Of a stretch of DNA of 64,000 bases, positions 26,142-35,173 are shown one piece after another. The notes beneath the pieces are model-generated. The model was not told the DNA's origin. It saw nothing but the letters and a program-made list of their open reading frames with translations, and ran no database searches. A program made the translations under genes and the position numbers. Source of the stretch: Candidatus Saccharibacteria bacterium UBA3304 (GTDB lineage: Bacteria; Patescibacteriota; Saccharimonadia; Saccharimonadales; Saccharimonadaceae); assembly GCA_002361425.1 (NCBI GenBank), contig DESW01000014.1:1-64000 (forward strand), read 5' to 3'. Position 1 is the first letter of the stretch, and each line of letters starts with the position of its first letter.

Positions 26142-26515
26142 AGGCCGTGAATATTACAGAATGCATATGCGCGGACCTTACCGTCGCCTCTCATCTTAGA
26201 GAACTTAACGACTGGCGGGGTAGTGAGGCCGAGTCTCTGAATTTCGACGCGTTCGCCATCGGTAAGAGCAATCCACTCAATGCGATGCTCTGGCTCCATT
26301 GGGTGGAGCTGAAGGCCAATCTGAACCTCGGTATCGTTCTGATTGAGCTCAATAATAGGCGCATGCTTTTCGCTGCCTTCAGTACCGTGAATATGGTCGA
26401 GGATTTCCATGTCGCTGCCGCAGCAAGTAGGGCGGACGTTAGGGTCGACCATCACAAACAATAAATTACCGCAGGTGTTGCAGCGATAGAACTTTAAACC
26501 GTCTTGATTTTCCAT
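26123..26515 (-). CDS. Desulfoferrodoxin (superoxide reductase)
   Basis: Reduces superoxide to hydrogen peroxide without making oxygen. The 130 residues have an N-terminal desulforedoxin domain with four cysteines (YRCNTCGN and TCCGSD) for an FeCys4 centre. The catalytic domain follows, with the His4Cys iron site in EKHAPIIE, HPMEPEHRIEW and CNIHGLW. This is the two-iron class I form. A strong GGAGG site precedes the ATG, and a TAAAAT -10 lies a short distance upstream. It is the first gene of the redox operon. Confidence 0.93.
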   Translation of the reverse strand: MENQDGLKFYRCNTCGNLLFVMVDPNVRPTCCGSDMEILDHIHGTEGSEKHAPIIELNQNDTEVQIGLQLHPMEPEHRIEWIALTDGERVEIQRLGLTTPPVVKFSKMRGDGKVRAYAFCNIHGLWQSEK

Positions 26516-26678
26516 ATACCTCCTTAATTACTTTTTATTTTAGCGTATTTCTCTGGCAAAATCTACCATCCCTTTGGCATATTATTTCACACTAAAATTT
26601 TCAAAAGTCAAGGAATTTTGGCGCTCCACCCCTGTAAAATCGTAAAATATCATAAAATAATCTGCGAAAAAGTCAATG
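26516..26678. other. AT-rich intergenic stretch
   Basis: The gap between genes runs from 26516 to 26816. Its first part is AT-rich and holds the minus-strand promoter and GGAGG site of the superoxide reductase operon. I see no reading frame with a ribosome site. The second part (from 26679) is the ncRNA unit described next. Confidence 0.6.
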
Positions 26679-26710
26679 TTGACGAAAAAAGCGCTAATGT
26701 ATAGAATAAT

Positions 26711-26798
26711 GGCAGAAGGTGTTAGCATCGGACGGGAAGTTGAGAGATCCGCCTGATGCGCAAGATAGGCCCTAATCTGCGAAGGGGCTTATTTTTTT
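26711..26798 (+). ncRNA. Small structured RNA or terminating riboswitch candidate
   Basis: TTGACG (26679-26684), a 17-base spacer and TAGAAT (26702-26707) predict a start at about 26714. Three helices are possible: GCAGAAGG (26712-26719) with CCT-AA-TCTGC (26771-26780); an 11-position hairpin GCATCGGACGG with CCGCCTGATGC; and a terminator AGGCCCT/GGGGCTT followed by A and seven T. The first helix and the terminator share bases 26771-26773, so they exclude each other, as in terminating riboswitches. The next gene has its own promoter, so an independent sRNA is also possible. I match it to no known class. Confidence 0.55.
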
Positions 26799-26816
26799 AT
26801 CTGCTATACTGGACGG

Positions 26817-27350
26817 ATGGAAGATTTTAAAACGATTGAAGGCGCAACCGCTTTATTTAAGGCGAAGAATGCGCTAGGTAAAGAAAACTGTATCTTTGTA
26901 CTTTACCTAGATACTCAGCATGAAGGTATGAAATATGGCATCGCTGGCGGTATGGCTGGCGGCCTCGCAGCCGGTCTCGGCGTAGGTGTTGGTGTTTATA
27001 AAAACACCTCAGCTTGCGAACAGATTCTCGCTGGTGACTACAAGGGCCTCCTTGTAAACGCTACTGAAAAAGGCCTTCATCTTATTGCTTTGCAGGGCAA
27101 GGGCGGCGCAATGCTTCGTATTCAGCCAGATAAGCTCACGCCAGAGCTGGATCAGTATATGTTCCTCGATTATGGCCTTATTAAAGGTATCGAGGTAAAG
27201 AACTTCAGCTTTATCCAGAAGAAAGTCCAGAAAGTTCGTATCTCTTATGGCGATAAGGCGAAGATGTTCCTCCTCGGTAATGTTGCGGAGAAAAACATTC
27301 CTTATCAGGCAGAGAACTTCGCAAAGTTTGCCGCAAAGTATAAAAAATAG
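26817..27350 (+). CDS. Conserved protein with a glycine-rich hydrophobic segment, unknown function
   Basis: A protein of 177 residues. An N-terminal alpha/beta portion leads into a glycine-rich stretch (GIAGGMAGGLAAGLGVGVGV, residues about 42-61) that resembles a glycine zipper and could insert in a membrane. The C-terminal half is beta-rich with KVRISYGDKAKMFLLGN and may form a PH-like domain. TATACT (26805-26810) ends 6 bases before the ATG: leaderless. It lies directly after the ncRNA unit and ends in its own terminator. Function unknown. Confidence 0.7.
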   Translation: MEDFKTIEGATALFKAKNALGKENCIFVLYLDTQHEGMKYGIAGGMAGGLAAGLGVGVGVYKNTSACEQILAGDYKGLLVNATEKGLHLIALQGKGGAMLRIQPDKLTPELDQYMFLDYGLIKGIEVKNFSFIQKKVQKVRISYGDKAKMFLLGNVAEKNIPYQAENFAKFAAKYKK

Positions 27351-27359
27351 TATTTTTAG

Positions 27360-27389
27360 GCCGTCCGACTATCAAAGGGCGGCTTTTTT
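27360..27389 (+). terminator. Rho-independent terminator
   Basis: GCCGTCC pairs with GGGCGGC (one G/U pair) across a ten-base loop, followed by six T. It separates the upstream gene from the tRNA pair. Confidence 0.85.
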
Positions 27390-27407
27390 ATGGTAAAATA
27401 GCGTCAT

Positions 27408-27481
27408 GGTGCGTTGGCGGAGCAGTTACGCAGCGGTCTGCAAAACCGCGTAGACCAGTGCAACTCTGGTACGCACCTCCA
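27408..27481 (+). tRNA. tRNA-Cys (anticodon GCA)
   Basis: Acceptor GGTGCGT pairs with ACGCACC. The anticodon stem GCGGT/ACCGC holds loop CTGCAAA with GCA at 27440-27442. The T arm GTGCAACTC is present, and the CCA end is encoded (27479-27481). Confidence 0.95.
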
Positions 27482-27499
27482 AGATTATTTAGGTCAGTG

Positions 27500-27586
27500 G
27501 CCCGAGTGGCGGAATTGGTATACGCGGCGGACTTAAAATCCGCTTCCTTTACCGGATTATGAGTTCGAGTCTCATCTCGGGCACCA
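27500..27586 (+). tRNA. tRNA-Leu (anticodon TAA)
   Basis: A class II tRNA with a long variable arm. Acceptor GCCCGAG pairs with CTCGGGC. The anticodon loop CTTAAAA gives TAA at 27534-27536. The T arm contains GTTCGAGTC, and CCA is encoded. Eighteen bases separate it from tRNA-Cys, so one transcript is likely. Confidence 0.96.
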
Positions 27587-27598
27587 ACCCCTAGAATC

Positions 27599-27618
27599 GA
27601 CCCTATTGGGTCTTTTTT
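27599..27618 (+). terminator. Rho-independent terminator of the tRNA pair
   Basis: GACCC/GGGTC with a TATT loop followed by six T. Confidence 0.9.
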
Positions 27619-27642
27619 GTTGTTTTATTTACAATATGAAAT

Positions 27643-27657
27643 TGAAAATCATTTTCA
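27643..27657 (+). promoter_or_regulatory. Fur/Zur-type operator
   Basis: A perfect 7-1-7 inverted repeat, TGAAAAT-C-ATTTTCA. It covers the -35 region (27652-27657) of a promoter whose -10 TACTAT (27675-27680) lies 17 bases further on, and the ATG of the Fur-family gene follows 6 bases later. Binding here would block the whole zur-znuABC operon, so autorepression is expected. Confidence 0.82.
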
Positions 27658-27686
27658 TTTTCGATAAAACGCGCTACTATAGATAT

Positions 27687-28073
27687 ATGACATATAACAC
27701 GCGTCAAAAAGAAGCAATTATATCTTTAATCCAATCGAAAAAGACTGATTTTTCCGTAAAAGAAATCTATCAAGAGCTCGTAAAAAGTGGCGAAGAAATC
27801 GGCCAAACTACTATTTATCGCATTATTGATGGCTTAGTCGCAGACGGCCAGCTACAAAAAACGCTCGGCAGTGATGGTTCGGCGCGCTTCCAATTTTTAG
27901 AAGCCTGCGATCACTTCGGTCACTGTTATCTCAAGTGCAACGATTGTGGCAAGCTTGAACATGTCGACTGCGAAGACCTTTGTGACCTTACGGAGCATAT
28001 CAAGCGCCAGCATAAATTCGCTGTTGATGAAGCAAATATTGTAATTAGTGGAAAATGCAGGAGTTGCCAATGA
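27687..28073 (+). CDS. zur: Fur-family metalloregulator, probably Zur
   Basis: A zinc- or iron-sensing repressor of 128 residues. I chose the ATG at 27687 (MTYNTRQKEAIISLI) because it starts the winged-helix domain and lies 6 bases after TACTAT; a longer in-frame reading from 27606 would run through the promoter and operator. The DNA-binding helix is QTTIYRIIDGL. The C-terminal domain has HFGHCYLKCNDCGKLEHVDC and a final CRSCQ, giving the two CxxC pairs of a structural zinc site. Linkage to znuABC favours Zur over Fur. The stop overlaps znuA as ATGA. Confidence 0.9.
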   Translation: MTYNTRQKEAIISLIQSKKTDFSVKEIYQELVKSGEEIGQTTIYRIIDGLVADGQLQKTLGSDGSARFQFLEACDHFGHCYLKCNDCGKLEHVDCEDLCDLTEHIKRQHKFAVDEANIVISGKCRSCQ

Positions 28074-29008
28074 AAATGAAAAAAGTTTGGGCGTCACTGG
28101 CATTGGTAGCGGTAGTTGCCGGCGTTTTTTGCGCCATGGTTTTCCTGAAGCCTCAACCAAAGAAGGACTTTAGTGTTGTAGCCACTAACTTTATTGGATA
28201 TGATGTTGCACGCGCAGTCATGGGTGATTCCGGCGAGGTAAAAATGCTCTTAAAGCCTGGCTCTGAAATGCATAATTACGAGCCGACACCTCAGGATATT
28301 ATTGATATTTCTGAAGCTGACTTCTTTATTTATGTCGGCGGCGAATCCGACGAGTGGGTTGACGGTGTTCTAAAGGACAACAATATCGGCGAAGAAAAGA
28401 CGATTCGCTTGATGAACTTTGTTGGCGTTGAACTTGAGGAATTCAAAGAGGGTATGACTGGCGAGAAGGAAGAAGACGCTGAGTTTGATGAGCATATTTG
28501 GACTAACCCATTAAACGTTGCTCGTATGGTTGAGGCCGTACGCGATCGTTTTATTGCGAAGAAGCCAAGGCGCACTGATATTTTCACTACGAACGCAAAG
28601 GAGTACACTGAGAAACTCACTAGCATCAACTATCAAATTCGCGACATCGTCAGTAAAGCTAAACGCAAAGAACTCATCTTTGCTGATCGCTTCCCATTCC
28701 GTTATCTTACGGTCGAGTATGGCTTGGAATATTATGCTGCCTTCCCGGGTTGCGCCGAGCAGACTGAAGCTAGCAGCAGTACGATTGCCTTCCTAATTAA
28801 TAAGGTAAAAGCTGATAATATCCCGGTGATTTTGAAAATTGAGCTTACAAGTGATGCGCTCGCGCAAACTATTGCCAATGAGACTGGCGCGAAGATTATG
28901 ACGCTCAATTCTGCGCATAATATCTCGCAAGAAGATTTCAAAGCTGGCAAAACCTATGCCGACATCATGCAAGATAACCTTGAAGTCTTGAAGGAGGCGC
29001 TTAACTAA
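28070..29008 (+). CDS. znuA: Zinc ABC transporter substrate-binding protein
   Basis: Captures zinc (or manganese) outside the membrane and delivers it to ZnuB. Translation is set to the ATG at 28070, 6 bases after AGGAG and overlapping the zur stop as ATGA. The 312 residues start with a membrane anchor or uncleaved signal (VWASLALVAVVAGVFCAMVF; no good lipobox). Metal ligands of the A-I family are visible as GSEMHNYEPTP and DEHIWTNPL. The third site, where many homologues have a histidine, reads ADRFPFRYL. A late acidic/His region follows. It lacks the His-rich loop common in zinc-specific members. Confidence 0.88.
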   Translation: MKMKKVWASLALVAVVAGVFCAMVFLKPQPKKDFSVVATNFIGYDVARAVMGDSGEVKMLLKPGSEMHNYEPTPQDIIDISEADFFIYVGGESDEWVDGVLKDNNIGEEKTIRLMNFVGVELEEFKEGMTGEKEEDAEFDEHIWTNPLNVARMVEAVRDRFIAKKPRRTDIFTTNAKEYTEKLTSINYQIRDIVSKAKRKELIFADRFPFRYLTVEYGLEYYAAFPGCAEQTEASSSTIAFLINKVKADNIPVILKIELTSDALAQTIANETGAKIMTLNSAHNISQEDFKAGKTYADIMQDNLEVLKEALN

Positions 29009-29682
29009 TGCCGCTTCTGACGCTTAAGAAACTTCGCCTTGGCTACGATGATAAAACTATCATAAAAGATGCTAGCTTCGCGCTAGAGCAGGGTGATTTT
29101 GCTTGTGTTGTTGGCACGAATGGTTGCGGTAAAAGTACGCTCATTCGCGGCATCCTTGGCCTCATTAAACCGCAGTCCGGCACGATAAAGTACGACAATC
29201 TCGATCATACTCAGATTGGCTATTTGCCTCAAGAAACGCGCGTTGATGCGAATTTCCCGGCTACGGTCGAAGAGATTGTTTTGACTGGTTGTCTCGGCCA
29301 TATGAAGATGCGCCCATTTTATTGTCATAGTGAACATAAACATGTACACGAGAGTCTAAAGAAGCTCGGCATTGACGCGCTCGCGAAGAAAAGTTTTGTT
29401 GATTTGTCTGGCGGCCAAAAGCAGAAGGTCTTACTTGCACGCTCGCTTTCCGCGACTAAAAAACTCCTTATTCTCGATGAGCCTTCTAACAATCTTGATT
29501 TCAAGTCACGCAAAGATTTCTATGCCACTCTCGGCAAGCTCAATAAAGAGCACGGTTTGACGATTATGATGATTACGCATGACCTCGATGCCGATGATCT
29601 CATTGGCAATAAAGTCATCGCGATTAAGGATGGTGTTGTAAATATTACAACAACTAAAGAATATCTCAGGAGCTACCGCTAA
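29008..29682 (+). CDS. znuC: Zinc ABC transporter ATP-binding protein
   Basis: The ATPase subunit of the zinc importer, 224 residues. Walker A is VVGTNGCGKSTLIRG, the signature is DLSGGQKQKVLLAR, Walker B is LLILDEPSNNLD, and the switch histidine is in MMITHDLD. A Q-loop is seen in IGYLPQET. It shares one base with znuA (TAATG) and one with znuB, so the three subunits are made together. Confidence 0.93.
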   Translation: MPLLTLKKLRLGYDDKTIIKDASFALEQGDFACVVGTNGCGKSTLIRGILGLIKPQSGTIKYDNLDHTQIGYLPQETRVDANFPATVEEIVLTGCLGHMKMRPFYCHSEHKHVHESLKKLGIDALAKKSFVDLSGGQKQKVLLARSLSATKKLLILDEPSNNLDFKSRKDFYATLGKLNKEHGLTIMMITHDLDADDLIGNKVIAIKDGVVNITTTKEYLRSYR

Positions 29683-30488
29683 TGTTTGATATGTTTACTT
29701 ATCCGTTTATGCAGCGTGCATTATTGGTCGGCTTAATGATCGCTATCTGCGCTGCTCTCGTTGGTGTTTCGCTTGTTCTTCGCAAGAACTCAATGATCGG
29801 CGATGGCCTTAGTCATACTGCTTTTTCGGCCTTTGCGCTCGCGACGGTACTTGGTTTGACGCCACTTTACTTCGCTTTGCCGGTTGTAATTATCGCTTCA
29901 TTCTTCGTTTTGCGCCTTAGTCAGAATCGCAAGATGCACGGCGATGCGGCAATCGCAGTTCTATCGGCTTCCAGTCTTGCGATTGGCACTATGGCGATTT
30001 CCGTCTCGAAGGGCGTGAATATTGATTTAAATAGCTACTTATTTGGTAGTATTCTCTCGGTTAGTTGGGGCGATGTATTACTAAGCGCTATTCTTGCAGT
30101 GGTTGTCATTCTGCTATACTTATTTGCTTATCATCGCATCTTTGCGATTACTTTTGACGAGGAATTCGCGAAATCAGTTGGCGTTAAAACAGGTGTTTAC
30201 GACGCGATTTTTGCAGCTATCTGCTCGGTCGTGGTCGTACTCGGCATGCGCCTGCTCGGCTCGTTATTGATTTCTAGCCTAGTTATTTTTCCGACTCTCA
30301 GCGCCATGCGCCTATGTCGCACCTTCAAGGGCATCGTCTTTACTTCTGTAATTATCTCGATTATTGCATTTGTGGCTGGCCTAATGGCGTCCTATACTTT
30401 CGCTACACCAACCGGCGCAACAGTGGTAATTGCGAACTTAATTATCTTTGTGATTGCATATCTTATCGAAAAAATCCGAAAGTGCTAG
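29682..30488 (+). CDS. znuB: Zinc ABC transporter permease
   Basis: The membrane channel of the zinc importer, an ABC-3 family protein of 268 residues with about eight helices. The family pattern is visible in GVSLVLRKNSMIGDGLSHTAFSAFAL cut short here as KNSMIGDGLSHTAF, and in LLGSLLISSLVIFPTLSAM. It is the last gene of the zur operon and stops shortly before a tRNA-Gly promoter. Confidence 0.92.
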   Translation: MFDMFTYPFMQRALLVGLMIAICAALVGVSLVLRKNSMIGDGLSHTAFSAFALATVLGLTPLYFALPVVIIASFFVLRLSQNRKMHGDAAIAVLSASSLAIGTMAISVSKGVNIDLNSYLFGSILSVSWGDVLLSAILAVVVILLYLFAYHRIFAITFDEEFAKSVGVKTGVYDAIFAAICSVVVVLGMRLLGSLLISSLVIFPTLSAMRLCRTFKGIVFTSVIISIIAFVAGLMASYTFATPTGATVVIANLIIFVIAYLIEKIRKC

Positions 30489-30525
30489 CATTTTTGAGAT
30501 TCGCGTGTTATAATCAATAGCAGTT

Positions 30526-30601
30526 GCGGGTTTAGCTCAGTTGTTAGAGCGCTTCCTTGCCAAGGAAGAGGTCGAGAGTTAGAGTCTCTTAACCCGCACC
30601 A
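30526..30601 (+). tRNA. tRNA-Gly (anticodon GCC)
   Basis: Acceptor GCGGGTT pairs with AACCCGC. The anticodon stem CTTCC/GGAAG holds loop TTGCCAA (GCC). CCA is encoded. Its own TATAAT lies at 30509-30514, and a T run follows the CCA directly. Confidence 0.95.
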
Positions 30602-30612
30602 TTTTTTTATGC

Positions 30613-30678
30613 TATGATTTTTTATACGGCGGCGTATTCTTCTAAGATTTAGCCCTGGGATTACTCCCGGGGCTTTTT
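30613..30678 (+). ncRNA. Possible tiny RNA: promoter, hairpin and terminator
   Basis: A TGC-extended TATGAT (30613-30618) is followed by a hairpin ATACG/CGTAT (30624-30637) and then a strong terminator, GCCC-GGGA/TCCC-GGGC with five T (30652-30678). Any transcript would be about 55 bases with no coding capacity. It could also just be a terminator for the tRNA transcript. No good -35 is visible. Confidence 0.4.
30651..30678 (+). terminator. Rho-independent terminator
   Basis: GCCCTGGGA pairs with TCCCGGGGC around a TTAC loop, followed by five T, just before the htpX promoter. Confidence 0.88.
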
Positions 30679-30698
30679 AGCGTGCTATAATAATAGAT

Positions 30699-31563
30699 AT
30701 GGCAGTTTCCATGCGCAAGCAGATCGCGCAGAATAAACGCAACACTATTTTTATTATCATCGTTTTTGTTGCTTTCATTTCGCTAATTGGCGGCATTTTT
30801 GCCTGGCTCTACGACAATCCTTCCGTCCTTATTACGACTGCAATTATTTCCGCTGCCTATGCTTTAATTCAGTATTTCTTAGCAGACAAACTTGCAATTC
30901 TTGGCACGGGTGCGCGCCAAATCGAAAAGGTTGAAAATCCTCGCTATTACAAGATTGTCCAGCAGCTTGCCGAAGATGCTAAGCTCCCGATGCCTAAGGT
31001 TTATATTATCGACGACCCAGCGCCGAATGCTTTCGCGACTGGTCGCGACCCACAACATGCCTGCGTTGCTGCTACGACTGGCCTACTTGAAATTATGGAT
31101 GATAAAGAGCTCCGTGCAGTAATGGGGCACGAATTATCGCATGTAAAGAACTACGATATTCGCGTTAATATGATTGTCTTTGGTCTCGCTTCTATCGTTG
31201 GTCTTATTTCCGACATGGGCCTTCGTATGCTTTTTTGGAGCGATCGCGACGAAGAAGATAACTCTCCAGTCGGTGTTTTATTCGCGCTTATTACGCTCAT
31301 TCTCGCACCATTCGTTGCCACTATGATTCAGCTCGCAGTTTCGCGTCAGCGCGAATATCTTGCCGATGCTTCGTCGGCTGCGCTTACTGATACCGATGAC
31401 ATGATTGATGCTCTTCGCAAACTTGATACTCATCACCGCCCAATGCGCCAGCAGAACGTTGCGGCGGAAGCGCTTTTTATTGCTGGCCCTCTGAAAAAAT
31501 CGATTATTAGTAAAATTTTTGCAACCCACCCACCGCTAGAGGCGCGCATAGAAAGGCTTGAAA

Positions 31564-31577
<14 letters not shown>
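30699..31577 (+). CDS. htpX: HtpX-like membrane zinc metalloprotease (M48)
   Basis: A membrane-quality-control protease of 292 residues. Two N-terminal membrane helices (about residues 17-36 and 42-60) are followed by the zinc motif MGHELSHVKNYDIR, two further helices, and the glutamate ligand in REYLADASSAAL. The usual NAFATG strand (PNAFATGRDPQ) is present. Length is that of HtpX. TATAAT ends 7 bases before the ATG. The next membrane gene starts inside its 3' end. Confidence 0.94.
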
Positions 31578-34582
<3,005 letters not shown>

Positions 34583-34583
34583 T

Positions 34584-34997
34584 ATGAAAATTTGTGTTTC
34601 TTGCAGCCTTAGCTTTCCTGATGAGGTTCAAGCCGTCGCAGATGAGCTCAAAAAACTGGGTCACGAAGTAGATTTACCGAATGGTATTATGAACCGCGCC
34701 ATCGAGCAAGCAGATTTTGATGCGGTTTCCGCCAAGCATGATGGTGGCTACGACGCAATGCGTGCACACTTCACTAAAATCCGTGAAGCCGATGCGCTCC
34801 TCGTCTGCAACTTTACAAAGAAGGGCATCGATAACTACATTGGCGCCAATACTTTTCTCGAAATGGGCTATGCCTACTCATTGGAGCTTCCAGTCTATAC
34901 TTATAACCCCCTTCCGGACCAACCATATATTAACGACGAGCTCCGCGCCTTCGATGTCATCGAATTAAGTAAAGATTTAACTAAAATACATAACTAA
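34584..34997 (+). CDS. Nucleoside 2-deoxyribosyltransferase-like protein
   Basis: A small Rossmann-like protein of 137 residues. The start MKICVSCSLSF with KKLGHEVDLPNG and the C-terminal NYIGANTFLEMGYAYSLELPVY match the nucleoside 2-deoxyribosyltransferase-like superfamily, where the late glutamate (FLEMG) sits in the active site. Whether it is a true transferase is open, since many short relatives are uncharacterised. GGAG precedes the ATG, and the gene follows ligA by one base, so a role in nucleotide salvage or repair is plausible. Confidence 0.72.
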   Translation: MKICVSCSLSFPDEVQAVADELKKLGHEVDLPNGIMNRAIEQADFDAVSAKHDGGYDAMRAHFTKIREADALLVCNFTKKGIDNYIGANTFLEMGYAYSLELPVYTYNPLPDQPYINDELRAFDVIELSKDLTKIHN

Positions 34998-35001
34998 TCG
35001 A

Positions 35002-35100
35002 CAGTAATCTCTGAAAGCTTTGCGCAGGCTACGGCCGAGCAAAAGCAGTCGTCGCCCGTAACGACGGGCCGACGAACTGCTGCGCTTTTAGAGATTACTG
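35002..35100. repeat. Structured intergenic element, copy B
   Basis: The most regular copy. Outer arms CAGTAATCTCT (35002-35012) and AGAGATTACTG (35090-35100) pair perfectly, and AAAGC pairs with GCTTT inside them. Hairpin 1: TTTGC (35019-35023) with GCAAA (35039-35043) around GCAGGCTACGGCCGA. Hairpin 2: GCAGT/ACTGC, CGTCG/CGACG and CCCGT/ACGGG around AACG, with one bulged C on the 3' side. There is no T run. It lies 29 bases before the CIRCE box of clpC. Confidence 0.85.
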
Positions 35101-35129
35101 ACGGTTAGAGTATATGTATTTTATTTAAA

Positions 35130-35156
35130 TTAGCACTCTTGCATTCCGAGTGCTAA
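35130..35156 (+). promoter_or_regulatory. CIRCE operator (HrcA site) of clpC
   Basis: Perfect CIRCE: TTAGCACTC, nine bases, GAGTGCTAA. A -35 hexamer TTGCAT (35139-35144) lies inside the nine-base spacer, 17 bases before TATAAT (35162-35167), and the ATG follows 6 bases later. HrcA binding would therefore cover the promoter. Confidence 0.96.
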
Positions 35157-35173
35157 TTGACTATAATAGGGGT

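Noticed and set aside
26714..26798. SRP (4.5S) RNA or glutamine riboswitch
   Set aside because: Size fits SRP RNA and CGGACGGGAAG recalls the glutamine aptamer, but the SRP GGAA-capped core and the glutamine aptamer's flanking conserved segments are absent.
35150..35173. Upstream GTG start of clpC
   Set aside because: It falls inside the CIRCE operator and before the -10 hexamer, so it would not be in the mRNA.
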